A DNA stretch of 64,000 nucleotides from Paenibacillus sp. FSL H7-0326 (GCF_001955535.1 NZ_MPVN01000001.1:682001-746000); one strand, 5' to 3'; numbered from the stretch's first letter, positions 6,226 to 16,039 are shown. Program-made: numbers and translations. Notes: generated from the sequence alone by a model not told the origin.

Positions 6226-7107
6226 CTATTTTATACCCTTATAACGGTAAGTCGGCTGTCCTTTCACGCCGGGTTTCACTCGAAATACACCGCCAGCATG
6301 CGGAGTCTTGAGCAGCTGCTCCTCACTAAGTCCATTACGAGCCGTCGTGATATACAGCTCATCCAGTTCTTCTCCTCCAAAACAGCAGGAGGTCACATTG
6401 GAAGCCGGCACTTCGATATGCTGAATCAGGCTGCCTGTGTTCGGATCCCAGCGAGATACCTGGGAACCGCCATAGTGTGCCACCCATATCATCCCTTTTG
6501 CATCTACCGTCAACCCATCAGGGAAGCCGGTTCCTTCCGGCAGAGAGAACAAGGTTACACGATTCGAAATTTCACCGGTATCAAGATCAAAATCAAACTG
6601 ATCAATACGGCCTGTCGGTGTATCAATATAGTACATCTTCTTATGATCTGGGCTGAACCCGAGACCATTAGAGAGAGATACCTCCGTTAGCACGGTTTTG
6701 ACTTGACCATCATTCATTAGACAATACAATGCGCCCTGATTCTTCTTGTCAGTTAGACTCATCGTCCCTGCCCAAAACCGACCGTTCGGATCACATTTTC
6801 CATCATTAAACCGGTTATCGTCCCGATGACTTTCCGGATTGTGAAGCAGGGTAAGCTTCCCCGAAGTCAGATCATACCTATGAAACCCACTTTTTAAGGC
6901 AACCATAACATGATCTCGATCATAGGGAACAACGGCACCAATATGCTGACCCATCTCATGCACCGTGTCCTTTCCGGAATCCGGTTCATAAATATGAAGC
7001 TTATACCCTTCAATATCAACCCAATACAAGCGTTTCTCTTCTGCATCCCAGCTTGGTCCCTCTGCAAGCCTTGCCTTTGCGTCAATGACCAGTTCTACTT
7101 CTGTCAT
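6226..7107 (-). CDS. SMP-30/gluconolactonase family lactonase
   Basis: A 293-residue six-bladed beta-propeller of the SMP-30/LRE family. Expected metal ligands are visible: Glu in LAEGPSWD near residue 16, Asn in SLSNGLGFSP near 147, and Asp in GFPDGLTVDAKG near 197. WVDIEG and RFNDGKCDPNGRFWAGTM are also family hallmarks. Members hydrolyse sugar lactones such as gluconolactone, xylonolactone or arabinonolactone. It follows the SGNH esterase by 11 bases, so it shares its operon. Placement among polysaccharide genes suggests a pentono- or aldonolactone substrate, which is inference. Confidence 0.9.
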   Translation of the reverse strand: MTEVELVIDAKARLAEGPSWDAEEKRLYWVDIEGYKLHIYEPDSGKDTVHEMGQHIGAVVPYDRDHVMVALKSGFHRYDLTSGKLTLLHNPESHRDDNRFNDGKCDPNGRFWAGTMSLTDKKNQGALYCLMNDGQVKTVLTEVSLSNGLGFSPDHKKMYYIDTPTGRIDQFDFDLDTGEISNRVTLFSLPEGTGFPDGLTVDAKGMIWVAHYGGSQVSRWDPNTGSLIQHIEVPASNVTSCCFGGEELDELYITTARNGLSEEQLLKTPHAGGVFRVKPGVKGQPTYRYKGIK

Positions 7108-7118
7108 CCAATCCCTCC

Positions 7119-7769
7119 TTATTTATTCCAATCAAAACCGATGCTGTTCAAGAAGGCACGTGCCAGAACCATATGTCCCGTGTGGTTAGGATGTACGCGG
7201 TCCCAGGCAATAGCTCCTGGGTACAGCTGCTTCCAAATGGGTTCATATGCAGCCTGTGTATCTACAAATACGGCATCATATTCCTCAGCAACACGTTTGA
7301 CAGCAGCGCCGTACAGATCCATCGTCGAGCGCATGGGATCTTCTACACTTGGCTCCAGGTAATAAGGTGTCATTAGGACAAGACCCTTCACCTGAGGACG
7401 CACTGAAGCAACCAGCTCACGTAGAGTAGCCTCATACTCATCCAGAAACACATGAAGCTCTCTTCGCTGCGGACTGTCAAACTGACGCCATACGTCATTG
7501 ATCCCAATCATTACAGACAGCCAGTCCGGCTGAAGATCAAGTACATCCTCCTGCCAGCGATTTTTCAAATCCCTAACATTGTTTCCGCCTATCCCTACAT
7601 TGATTACACGAGTATTTAATTCCGGATATACGCTTTGGAGCAAAGCATCCACATTGTATACATACCCATTTCCAAGCCCCATGCTTCCTTCGCCTACGGG
7701 ACGAGTTCTACCGCAATCCGTAACCGAATCCCCTATAAAGACCAATTTATCGTTCTGAGCCAACTTCAT
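7119..7769 (-). CDS. SGNH/GDSL-type carbohydrate esterase
   Basis: A 216-residue cytoplasmic SGNH hydrolase with all four blocks: GDSVTDCGR (catalytic Ser), NVGIGGNNVRD (Gly), MIGINDVWRQ (Asn) and WDRVHPNHTGH (Asp and His). This pattern is close to bacterial rhamnogalacturonan- or xylan-acetylesterases that deacetylate oligosaccharides after uptake. The ATG at 7767-7769 follows an AGGGAG site; longer in-frame starts lack one. No signal peptide is present. The neighbouring esterase and lactonase support a role in plant-polysaccharide use. Confidence 0.88.
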   Translation of the reverse strand: MKLAQNDKLVFIGDSVTDCGRTRPVGEGSMGLGNGYVYNVDALLQSVYPELNTRVINVGIGGNNVRDLKNRWQEDVLDLQPDWLSVMIGINDVWRQFDSPQRRELHVFLDEYEATLRELVASVRPQVKGLVLMTPYYLEPSVEDPMRSTMDLYGAAVKRVAEEYDAVFVDTQAAYEPIWKQLYPGAIAWDRVHPNHTGHMVLARAFLNSIGFDWNK

Positions 7770-7877
7770 ACCTTCCATCTCCCTATCCAATATTAAATCA
7801 CAGCTTATGTAAATCACTTGCAGTAAAGCAAATAGACTAAGGCAGCGTTTACAGTATTGTGTTTCTCAAGAAGAAAA

Positions 7878-8666
7878 TTACCAGCCCTGCTGCTTAAGCC
7901 AGGATATACACAAGCCTTTCCATCGGCCTGTAGTCTCTTCCATCTCCTCTGCGAGCCCGAGGCCATGACGTCCTGCTTCAAATACATGCAGCTCATGAGG
8001 CACTCCTGCTTTGGTCAAAGACAGTGACATCTCCAGACTGTTCTGCAGCGGAACGGCCGCATCCTCGTGGGTATGCCATATGAAGGCAGGCGGCGTCTTA
8101 CTTGTTACCTGGCGTTCAGTACTGTATTGTCTGACCAATTCCTCATCCGGCTTGTCACCAAGAAGTGCATCTTTTGATCCCTGATGACCGTATTCCTCCA
8201 TGGTTATGACAGGATAACACAGCACAATGCGATCCGGCCTTGAACTAACCCGCTCGAGCGGATCAACGTTCTCTGGATCTCCCTCCACCCACATCGTTCC
8301 TGCACTTGCCGTCAAATGACCTCCAGCGGAAAAACCGAGCATCGCGATCTTGTTCGGGAGAATCCCATACTTATCACTGTTCGCTCTTACATATTGAACG
8401 GCTCTCCTTGCATCTGACAGTGCTGCTGGCTGACGATGAGGGTTAATTCGGTATTTAAGGACAAAAGCCGAAATGCCTGCTTGATTGAGCCACTCCGCAA
8501 CAGGCCCGCCTTCATGATCAGCTAAATGACAATATCCGCCGCCAGGACACACGATAACACAGCTGTCAGCTCCCTCCACCAGATAAGGTGTTAATGTGGG
8601 AGAATCATCTTCCAATCCAGCGGCAGCATACGGCGGCACTCCAGACCATAGATTTATAGATTGCAC
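7878..8666 (-). CDS. Alpha/beta hydrolase, acetyl-xylan-esterase-like
   Basis: A 262-residue alpha/beta hydrolase with oxyanion motif CPGGGYCHLADHEGG, nucleophile elbow LGFSAGGHLT, and a late Asp/His pair (THEDAAVP, EAGRHGLGL). It belongs to the BD-FAE/endoxylanase-esterase group that removes acetyl or similar ester groups from sugars. I place the start at a GTG (8664-8666), seven bases after a perfect AGGAGG. The ATG two codons earlier is too close to that site, and ATGs further upstream lack one. No signal peptide is seen. It is the first structural gene of the esterase-SGNH-lactonase operon. Confidence 0.87.
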   Translation of the reverse strand: MQSINLWSGVPPYAAAGLEDDSPTLTPYLVEGADSCVIVCPGGGYCHLADHEGGPVAEWLNQAGISAFVLKYRINPHRQPAALSDARRAVQYVRANSDKYGILPNKIAMLGFSAGGHLTASAGTMWVEGDPENVDPLERVSSRPDRIVLCYPVITMEEYGHQGSKDALLGDKPDEELVRQYSTERQVTSKTPPAFIWHTHEDAAVPLQNSLEMSLSLTKAGVPHELHVFEAGRHGLGLAEEMEETTGRWKGLCISWLKQQGW

Positions 8667-8749
8667 AGCCATCCCTCCTAATCTAATAAAAGAATAATTT
8701 TCATTCATCATCCTACATTAAATCGTTTTCATCAATCATTATTTTAGCT

Positions 8750-9583
8750 CTAGTAGAGCGTTCGGAAATGCTCGGGGGTAATTCCTTCAATTCTCCGAAA
8801 AGTAGCAACAAAATGACTCGCATCACGGAAGCCTACTCTGCCAGCCGTCTCCTTTACGGTTAGATGAGGCTCAGAGGTCATGATCTCCTTGGATTTACGT
8901 ATTCTTTTCAGAATAAAATAGCTGTACGCTGTAATGCCAAATGACTGCTTGAACATCATATTCAAATATCTGGGGGAAACTGAGAGCACCTCCGCCATTT
9001 CCATAAGCCCAACACCAGGATCACTTATCTTCTCTTCCATAAATGACAGCAAGGGAGCCAATCGATCCATAGCATGTGAGAGGGAGAGCGTATTGCCCGT
9101 CGTCCCATGCTTCTTCAGCAGCAGTAAGAATCGATAGATGTCTCCTGACGCGTCCAGCCCCGTTAGATCAAAATCGCTGCCGATGGAGTCAAGAACCCTT
9201 TTGCCATGAGTCTGGAGCTCCGAGCTCACTTTCCACTGATAATAAGCAGATTCCTGCAAGTCCAATGAGGATAGGATCGCTGCTGCCTGCGGACCGCTGA
9301 AGGTAATATATATCGTTGACCAGCCTTCACCTCTCCCGCTGTAATGGTGCGGCACATTAGGAGCCAGCAGGATTCCCGTCCCTTTAGGAAGTGGATAGGT
9401 TCTGCCCTCAAATGAGAATGCCCCCTCGCCGTCTACCGTTTGCAGCCAGTGATAACAGGGATAGCCAGCAGGCCTTTCAATCGGCTCCTGATTGTTGTTC
9501 TCTCCTATGCTTTCTATAAACAGAGGCAGCGGTTGCTCCTTCCCTGTCATGAAAAAACGCTGATGGTCTTTGCTCAGCCACAT
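8750..9583 (-). CDS. AraC-family transcriptional regulator
   Basis: A 277-residue regulator. The N-terminal cupin (about 1-150; GKGTGILLAPNVPHHYSG-like metal or sugar pocket) is followed by two HTH motifs in the last 100 residues (GLMEMAEVLSVSPRYLNMMF, TVKETAGRVGFRDASHFVAT, ending RRIEGITPEHFR). It diverges from the GH42 gene at 9697 over an AT-rich spacer with a 19-bp palindrome. It precedes the esterase operon by 83 bases, so it probably controls both sides in response to a plant oligosaccharide. Confidence 0.92.
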   Translation of the reverse strand: MWLSKDHQRFFMTGKEQPLPLFIESIGENNNQEPIERPAGYPCYHWLQTVDGEGAFSFEGRTYPLPKGTGILLAPNVPHHYSGRGEGWSTIYITFSGPQAAAILSSLDLQESAYYQWKVSSELQTHGKRVLDSIGSDFDLTGLDASGDIYRFLLLLKKHGTTGNTLSLSHAMDRLAPLLSFMEEKISDPGVGLMEMAEVLSVSPRYLNMMFKQSFGITAYSYFILKRIRKSKEIMTSEPHLTVKETAGRVGFRDASHFVATFRRIEGITPEHFRTLY

Positions 9584-9631
9584 ATCTTTGGTACCTCTAC
9601 TTCCATATTATTATATCATCCATAACAATTC

Positions 9632-9650
9632 TTATATTTTAAAAATATAA
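9632..9650. promoter_or_regulatory. 19-bp palindrome between araC-type gene and GH42 gene
   Basis: TTATATTTT-A-AAAATATAA is a perfect 9+1+9 palindrome in the 113-base divergent spacer. It may be an operator, or simply AT-rich promoter DNA for either gene. Confidence 0.4.
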
Positions 9651-9696
9651 TTCATATTATATGATTGAATTATTCTTATACAAGAGGTGAGTTCAC

Positions 9697-11724
9697 TTGA
9701 TTAGTACGAAGCTTCCTAAAATGTTCTACGGCGGAGACTACAATCCTGAGCAATGGGATCAGGCTACACATCAAGAAGATCTGCGCATGTTCAAGCTCGC
9801 AGGTATCGATATTGCGACAATTAACGTTTTTTCCTGGGCCAAGAATCAGCCTGACGAGATCACATATAATTTTGGATGGCTCGATGAGCTGATCGACAGT
9901 CTTTATGAAAGCGGTGTCTATGTATGTCTTGCCACGAGCACAGGCGCTCATCCCGCATGGATGGCAACGAAATACCCAGACATACTTCGGGTAGATAAGG
10001 ATGGACGTAAACGCAAATTTGGGGGTCGCCATAACTCCTGCCCGAACAGTCCGACTTACCGGCTCTACTCCGAGCGTATTGCGGACAAGCTGGCAGAACG
10101 TTACAAGGATCATCCTGCGGTTCTCGTATGGCATGTGTCGAACGAATATGGGGGCGACTGCTACTGTGACAACTGTGAACGTGCATTCCGTGTCTGGCTG
10201 AAGGAGAAATATCAGACACTTGATCAGCTGAACACAGCCTGGAATACGGCATTCTGGGGACATACGTTCTATGACTGGGATGAAATCGTGCTGCCAAGCA
10301 ACCTGAGCGAGGAATGGGGAGATCGTTCCACGAACTTCCAAGGCATCTCTCTGGATTACTCCAGATTCAATTCTGACAGCATGCTGAACTGCTACAAGCT
10401 GGAGTACAACGCAATTAAGAAGCATGTGCCTGAATCTGTTGTGACTACCAATCTGATGGGCTTCTTCAAGCAGCTGGATTACTTCAAGTGGGCCAAATAC
10501 ATGGACATTATTTCATGGGACAGCTATCCAAGCCTAACGACTCCGCCGAGCGAAACTGCCATGGCGAATGATCTGATGCGCGGACTCAAGGACGGAATGC
10601 CGTTCATGCTGATGGAGCAAACGCCAAGCCAGCAGAACTGGCAGCCGTACAACTCGCTGAAGCGTCCGGGTGTCATGCGCCTGCAGAGCTATCAGACTGT
10701 TGCGCATGGCGCAGATACCGTCATGTTCTTCCAGCTCCGCAGATCCATCGGTGCCTGTGAGAAGTACCACGGCGCTGTTATTGAGCACGTCGGGCATGAG
10801 AATACACGCGTATTCCGTGAAGTAGCTCAGCTTGGTAAGGAGCTGCAGCGAATCGGAGACCGCCTCTTAGATTCGCGCGCAGATGCCAAAGCCGCCATTG
10901 TGTTCGATTGGGACAACTGGTGGGCGATTGAGAAATCGAGCGGTCCAACGATCGCTTTGAATTACGTGCAGCAGATTCACAAATATTACGCGTCCTTCTA
11001 CAACCGCAATGTTCAGGTCGACATGGTAAGTGTGGATACCGATCTGAGTGCATATGACCTTGTTGTTGCTCCAGTTCTATACATGGTTAAGCCGGGATTC
11101 GCTGAGAAGCTGGAAGCCTTCGTGGAGAATGGAGGAACGTTCCTGACAACATTCTTCAGCGGAATTGTAAATGAGAATGATCTGGTCACGGTCGGCGGAT
11201 ATCCGGGAGAGCTGCGGAAAATGCTGGGCATTTGGGTCGAGGAGATTGATGCCCTGTTCCCGGATCAGAAGAATAAGATTGTGCTGAAAGATAAGTTCGG
11301 CAAGCTTCAAGGCAGCTACGAATGCGGAATGCTATGTGATCTCCTGCATACAGAAGGTGCTGAGGTGATCGCGGAATACGGCGAAGATTTCTACAAGGGA
11401 ATGCCTGCAGTTACTAGGCATACGTTTGGCAAAGGCGAAGCGTATTACGTAGCAACCGATCCAGAACAAGGCTTCCTCGATGAACTGATTGAGAAGATTA
11501 CAACGGATAAAGGAATTCAGCCTAACCTCTCAGCTCCATCAGGTGTTGAGGTCAGCCGCCGTGTTAAGGACGGCATCTCCTATCTGTTTGTGCTTAATCA
11601 TAATACGGAGGCCGTATCCTATGATCTAGGCCAATTAAAGGCCGAAGATCTAATCAGTGGCAATCAGCTGAGCGGCACAGTATCTATTGAAGGACGAGAC
11701 GTTCAAATTCTGGAAGTCAAATAA
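9697..11724 (+). CDS. GH42 beta-galactosidase
   Basis: A 675-residue cytoplasmic glycoside hydrolase of family 42. The TIM-barrel domain (about 1-390) starts with FYGGDYNPEQW. The acid/base is Glu150 (HVSNEYGG) and the nucleophile Glu307 (FMLMEQTPSQQNW). Cys115, Cys155, Cys157 and Cys160 form the known GH42 zinc site. A trimerisation domain (about 395-600) and a small beta domain follow. It releases galactose from beta-galactosides, often plant galactan or arabinogalactan fragments in such bacteria. The start is TTG at 9697, after AAGAGGTGA. It is divergent from, and probably activated by, the AraC-type regulator. Confidence 0.93.
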   Translation: MISTKLPKMFYGGDYNPEQWDQATHQEDLRMFKLAGIDIATINVFSWAKNQPDEITYNFGWLDELIDSLYESGVYVCLATSTGAHPAWMATKYPDILRVDKDGRKRKFGGRHNSCPNSPTYRLYSERIADKLAERYKDHPAVLVWHVSNEYGGDCYCDNCERAFRVWLKEKYQTLDQLNTAWNTAFWGHTFYDWDEIVLPSNLSEEWGDRSTNFQGISLDYSRFNSDSMLNCYKLEYNAIKKHVPESVVTTNLMGFFKQLDYFKWAKYMDIISWDSYPSLTTPPSETAMANDLMRGLKDGMPFMLMEQTPSQQNWQPYNSLKRPGVMRLQSYQTVAHGADTVMFFQLRRSIGACEKYHGAVIEHVGHENTRVFREVAQLGKELQRIGDRLLDSRADAKAAIVFDWDNWWAIEKSSGPTIALNYVQQIHKYYASFYNRNVQVDMVSVDTDLSAYDLVVAPVLYMVKPGFAEKLEAFVENGGTFLTTFFSGIVNENDLVTVGGYPGELRKMLGIWVEEIDALFPDQKNKIVLKDKFGKLQGSYECGMLCDLLHTEGAEVIAEYGEDFYKGMPAVTRHTFGKGEAYYVATDPEQGFLDELIEKITTDKGIQPNLSAPSGVEVSRRVKDGISYLFVLNHNTEAVSYDLGQLKAEDLISGNQLSGTVSIEGRDVQILEVK

Positions 11725-11743
11725 TCAGTAAGAAGCAATCGTT

Positions 11744-11778
11744 ATCCCGTATCCATAATGGATACGGGATATTTCTTC
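11744..11778 (+). terminator. Intrinsic terminator after GH42 gene
   Basis: The stem ATCCCGTATCC/GGATACGGGAT (11744-11754 with 11760-11770) has a 5-base loop and is followed by ATATTTCTTCTT. Confidence 0.8.
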
Positions 11779-11907
11779 TTCCTATAAAATCGGGAAGGAA
11801 AATCAGAATGCAGTAAGGAATACATCTGGGAGCTGCAATATTTCTATTTCTATAGCCCGCAATATGCAACCCATTCCTTAATTCAGATTTCCTAAGGAGT
11901 TGATTCT

Positions 11908-12819
11908 GTGATGAGAAAGTATCCTATGCTGGATATGTCTCACCCTATCGTACAGCAAGCAAGTGACTTTATTTTTAAGAACGCCCGTCTCTTGGATCGT
12001 CTCCGATTTGCACATCTTAGTGGACAGGGATCACCTGAAGCAGTTATGCAAGCATTAGCCGCATATCAGAACAAGGACGGGGGATTGGGGAATGCTCTTG
12101 AACCTGATATCCGCAGTCCGTACAGCCAGCCCCAGGGAGCAGAATTTGCGCTGCATTTGATGGACGAAACAGAGATTTTTCCGGAGAGTTTAATGACAGG
12201 ACTAGGACAATTCCTTGAACGACATTCGAATCCTCATACAGGGGGATGGCCCTACGCTTTCCGCAGCATAAACGAGCATCCTCATACTCCTTGGTGGACT
12301 ACGGAATCGGATGATACGGCTTCCATTAATCCTACCGGCTCGATTGCAGCCCTCCTGCTGAAATCAAGAGACTGGCATCCTTTTCTCAAAGAGAAATGGT
12401 TGAACCGAGCTATTCAATATACATGGGATACTGTAGAGAGTACCGATCTAACAGGATTCCACAACTGGATCCACGCTGTTCACTTTCTCGAACAGCAGAC
12501 AGGTGATCTCCGTGCTGCAGCGCTGAAGACCAGAGTAGATCAGCACTTATCGAAGCCGGGTGTCATTGAACTTGATCCTAGGGCTGGAGGGTATGTGCAA
12601 AAAGTGCTCGACTGGGCACCGGAATCAACCAGTTATGCCGTCCAGTTCGTCCCTGAGCAGATCCTCTCACTCCATCTAGATCATCTCATCTCTGAACAAC
12701 AGGATGATGGCGGGTGGCCGATCTCATGGGAACCACTGAGCTCAGCAGCCGAGAACGAATGGCGGGGCCATCTCACGATCGAGCGGCTGAAGACACTCTC
12801 GAGCTACGGCCGAATATAA
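11908..12819 (+). CDS. Alpha/alpha-barrel protein of the prenyltransferase/squalene-cyclase-like fold
   Basis: A 303-residue protein with repeated QxxDGG(W/L) motifs typical of alpha-alpha toroids: AYQNKDGGLGNALEPD near residue 50 and SEQQDDGGWPISWEP near 267, plus NPHTGGWPYAF. These occur in squalene cyclases and prenyltransferase beta subunits, but many short bacterial members have unknown function. There is no DXDD-type cyclase motif and no signal peptide, so I do not assign cyclase activity. It stands alone between two terminators, after a ribosome binding site AAGGAG. Confidence 0.7.
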   Translation: MMRKYPMLDMSHPIVQQASDFIFKNARLLDRLRFAHLSGQGSPEAVMQALAAYQNKDGGLGNALEPDIRSPYSQPQGAEFALHLMDETEIFPESLMTGLGQFLERHSNPHTGGWPYAFRSINEHPHTPWWTTESDDTASINPTGSIAALLLKSRDWHPFLKEKWLNRAIQYTWDTVESTDLTGFHNWIHAVHFLEQQTGDLRAAALKTRVDQHLSKPGVIELDPRAGGYVQKVLDWAPESTSYAVQFVPEQILSLHLDHLISEQQDDGGWPISWEPLSSAAENEWRGHLTIERLKTLSSYGRI

Positions 12820-12825
12820 CAAAGA

Positions 12826-12867
12826 AATAAGCTTCCGGCAGCTCAGAACCAGCCGGAAGCTTATTTT
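12826..12867. terminator. Bidirectional terminator between convergent genes
   Basis: A 14-bp perfect stem (12826-12839 with 12852-12865, core GCTTCCGGC/GCCGGAAGC) is flanked by A- and T-rich ends. It separates the toroid gene from uxaA. Confidence 0.85.
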
Positions 12868-12885
12868 GGCGAATCTAACGATGTG

Positions 12886-14400
12886 CTACAAGATTACGCC
12901 GTCCTTAAATATGGCAATTTCACGGAAACCATGCTGTTCACTGTTCGTCTCTGCACGACCTGATGCAATATCCACGAGCTGGCTTAACAGCTGAACGGCT
13001 GCATCCTCCATGCTGATCCCTTCGAGCAGCTGCCCTGCATTATAATCAATCCAGTGCTTCTTCCTGCGAGCCAGGTCGGAATTGGTTGCGATCTTCACCG
13101 TAGGTACAGGTCCGCCAAACGGCGTCCCTCTGCCTGTCGTGAATAAAACGATGTGCGCACCCGCTGCGGATAGTGCCGTAACGGAGACCAGGTCGTTACC
13201 AGGAGCTTCGACAATATTCAGCCCTGGCTTGGTCGTCCTGTTCCCGTAAGACAGAATATCCACCACTTCTGAGCGCCCGCCTTTTTGAGTACAACCAAGT
13301 GATTTCTCCTCCAGAGTAGTAATACCTCCTGCTTTATTACCTGGAGATGGATTCTCATAAATGTTCTGACCGTGGTTTACAAAATACTGCTTGAACCCAT
13401 TGATCAGCTTAACAAGTTCATCATATACCCCTTGGTTAGCAGCACGGTTCATCAGGATGGTTTCAGCTCCGAACATTTCAGGAACCTCTGTTAGAATAGC
13501 CGTGCCTCCTGCTGCTACAAGCAGATCAGATACGACACCAACGAGTGGATTGGCCGTAATACCGGAGAAGCCATCCGAGCCACCGCATTTGAGACCGATC
13601 TTCAGCTTGTATAACGGCAGCGGCTCACGACGTACATGCTCAGCCTGCTCCACCAGCTCCTCAATCAATCTCATCCCTTCGCTCAGCTCATCATCCGTTT
13701 CCTGTGCTTTGAGAAAACGCACTTTATGATGATACTCCGCAGGGATAAACGTCTTGAAATCATCGACCTGATTGTTCTCACAGCCTAGACCAATAACGAG
13801 CACCCCTCCTGCATTCGGGTGTACAACGAGTGAAGCAAGGAGCTGCTGTGTATACTTCAAGTCATCGCCAAGCTGTGAGCAGCCAAAAGGATGAGGAAAA
13901 TGATATACCCCGTCAACACGTCCCTTGAATTCGCCTTCTCCCATCCGGGCCAATGCTTCACATACCTTGTTGATGCAGCCGACTGTATTAATAATCCAGA
14001 TCTCATTCCGAATTCCGGCTTCGCCGTTCGGACGCAGATAACCGTCGAACGTCAGGAGATGAGCGGGCGGTGCGGGAAGCGCTTCTGGCTCGGTTTTGTC
14101 GTATTCATATTCGAGGAGTCCAGATAGACCGGTTGCGAGATTATGAGTATGAATCCAGCAGCCCGGCAAGATTTGTTCTTTGGCCACGCCGATAGAGTAG
14201 CCGTATTTGAGCACATTCTCCCCTGCCAGGATCTGCCGGGCAGCGATTTTGTGACCCTTGGGGATGTCTTCCGTCAAAGTAATGGTTGAGGAAGAATTCC
14301 TTTCAATCACTTCTCCCTTTTTATAATCCCGAAGAGCAATAATTACATCATCGTTCTCCCGAATGATGGTGAAGTCCTGTGTTCGATGAATGGTGCTCAT
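12886..14400 (-). CDS. uxaA: Altronate dehydratase
   Basis: A 504-residue UxaA. An N-terminal SAF domain (about 1-95) is joined to the large catalytic domain. Family motifs include VIGLGCENNQVDDF, GLKCGGSDGFSGITANPLVG and GGRSEVVDILSYGNR. It dehydrates D-altronate to 2-keto-3-deoxy-D-gluconate in galacturonate breakdown. The ATG at 14398-14400 overlaps the uxaB stop (ATGA) and follows GGGGAAGAGGT, so the genes are translationally coupled. Length matches E. coli UxaA. The KDG kinase and aldolase, and the isomerase uxaC, are not in this window. Confidence 0.95.
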   Translation of the reverse strand: MSTIHRTQDFTIIRENDDVIIALRDYKKGEVIERNSSSTITLTEDIPKGHKIAARQILAGENVLKYGYSIGVAKEQILPGCWIHTHNLATGLSGLLEYEYDKTEPEALPAPPAHLLTFDGYLRPNGEAGIRNEIWIINTVGCINKVCEALARMGEGEFKGRVDGVYHFPHPFGCSQLGDDLKYTQQLLASLVVHPNAGGVLVIGLGCENNQVDDFKTFIPAEYHHKVRFLKAQETDDELSEGMRLIEELVEQAEHVRREPLPLYKLKIGLKCGGSDGFSGITANPLVGVVSDLLVAAGGTAILTEVPEMFGAETILMNRAANQGVYDELVKLINGFKQYFVNHGQNIYENPSPGNKAGGITTLEEKSLGCTQKGGRSEVVDILSYGNRTTKPGLNIVEAPGNDLVSVTALSAAGAHIVLFTTGRGTPFGGPVPTVKIATNSDLARRKKHWIDYNAGQLLEGISMEDAAVQLLSQLVDIASGRAETNSEQHGFREIAIFKDGVIL

Positions 14401-15902
14401 ACCTCTTCCCCTTCCCATTCTCTAATCGATTCACATACAGTCTCAGTAAGTCCAGGCAGTAAGGATAAATCCTGTCCCCAGATCGTCTCCTCTGCCAGGA
14501 TCTGAATAATCACACGATCAAGAGATTTGCCCTGACCCAGCTCTGCCCAATGTCTCTCCAATCGTTCAAGATGTGCTTCATTGTCTTTAAGCAGAACGGA
14601 CTCACCGCTATAGGTTACCGTCGTGAATCCTTCCTCAGTCTTCACCGTCCGATACAATCGAAGCAGAGCAGCAAAGCCTGTCACAATCCGTTTGGGAAGC
14701 TCTCCGTTCTTACGGTAGTAATCCAACATTGTTGGCATCAATCGAACTTTAAATTTACTCAAGCTGCCCAGCATAATGTCCTGCAGTCGATGATCAATGT
14801 ATGGATTCATAAACCGCTCAAACACTTCACCCGCATAAACACGCAGCTCCTCCTGCGAAAGATCCAGCGCTTGTGTGACCTCCTCATACACAGCTGTGCG
14901 CACCCAATCCCCAAGGTGGCTGTCCTCCATCGTTTCCCGAACGAAGCGCTTACCCTGCAATATACCGAGCGGTGTCATGAGCGTATGAGCACCATTTAGA
15001 ATACGGACTTTTCTAAGCTGATATGGCTTCAAATCATCAGTGAAATGCACATTAAGTCCTGCCTGTGCGAGCGGAAGCTTGTCGGCAAGCGAACTGTCTC
15101 CTTGGATTGCCCACAAATGATAAGGCTCTGCACTGTTAATCAGTGAATCCTTATACCCTAACCGCTCTTCAATATCCCTGATTTCGGACTTAGAGGGTGC
15201 ACCTGTTACGATACGGTCAACCAGATTGTTCAGAAATTGATTGCTGCTCTTGACCCATTCGCGAAACTCCTCCGAATATCCAAAATCTTCACTATGCATT
15301 AAAACGTAGGATTTCAATAAATCCCCGTTGCCTTCAACCAGCTCGCACGGAAGATGAATTAATCCTTTTCCGGTGTCTCCTTGAAAATGTTGAAAGCGAT
15401 GATGCAGGAACACGGTTAGTTTCCCGGGAAATGAATTCACTGGCGTACCCTCATGGTACTCCGACTTCTCATACACGAGTCCCGCTTCCGTCGTGTTGGA
15501 TACAACAATATCCAGCTCGGGTCCTTCAGCCACAGCCAGGAATTCATTCCATTCCTCATAAGGATCAATCATATGTGACAGCACAGGAATAATGGCTTCC
15601 CGCTCTACCACTGCTCCGTTCTCAATGCCTCGGGTCAGTAGCGTATATAAACCATCCTGCTCTCTGATGTTCAGCAGCTTGTGACGACCCGATCTTCTTG
15701 GCTGTGTTACGGCGACACTACCTGTAAACAACCCTTGTATAGCGCTTTCATAAATCATCCAGTCAAAAAATCCCCTCAAGAAATTTCCTTCGCCGATCTG
15801 AAGCACCTTCACCGGCATTTCTTGAAATTTAGCCAGCTTCGCGCTGTCGGTTACACCTTCCAGCTTCCGTCCCAGTCTAGGGAGATCATTGCTTACCGCC
15901 AT
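14397..15902 (-). CDS. uxaB: Tagaturonate reductase (altronate oxidoreductase)
   Basis: A 501-residue member of the mannitol dehydrogenase family. The N-terminal nucleotide-binding region shows VLQIGEGNFLRGFFDWMIY. Later KVRILNGAHTLMTPLG and MNPYIDHRLQDIMLGSLSKF are the conserved catalytic-domain segments. It reduces D-tagaturonate to D-altronate with NADH, the step before UxaA. It is the first gene of a two-gene uxaBA operon and diverges from an AraC regulator at 16040. Confidence 0.94.
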   Translation of the reverse strand: MAVSNDLPRLGRKLEGVTDSAKLAKFQEMPVKVLQIGEGNFLRGFFDWMIYESAIQGLFTGSVAVTQPRRSGRHKLLNIREQDGLYTLLTRGIENGAVVEREAIIPVLSHMIDPYEEWNEFLAVAEGPELDIVVSNTTEAGLVYEKSEYHEGTPVNSFPGKLTVFLHHRFQHFQGDTGKGLIHLPCELVEGNGDLLKSYVLMHSEDFGYSEEFREWVKSSNQFLNNLVDRIVTGAPSKSEIRDIEERLGYKDSLINSAEPYHLWAIQGDSSLADKLPLAQAGLNVHFTDDLKPYQLRKVRILNGAHTLMTPLGILQGKRFVRETMEDSHLGDWVRTAVYEEVTQALDLSQEELRVYAGEVFERFMNPYIDHRLQDIMLGSLSKFKVRLMPTMLDYYRKNGELPKRIVTGFAALLRLYRTVKTEEGFTTVTYSGESVLLKDNEAHLERLERHWAELGQGKSLDRVIIQILAEETIWGQDLSLLPGLTETVCESIREWEGEEV

Positions 15903-16039
15903 GGTTCACTTCTCCTCTAATCAATGACATATTGTTTCCTGATACTGATCATTGTATCATCAATATAAAGAAGTAAAATTGCTGATTTTGATAAATATAT
16001 ACTCAAATTTGATATTAACGGAAAATGAGGCGATTCCCT

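Noticed and set aside
9676..10425. Long open frame (249 codons) on the minus strand inside the GH42 gene
   Set aside because: It is antisense to a gene with clear catalytic motifs, lacks a ribosome binding site and shows no family resemblance; it results from codon bias.
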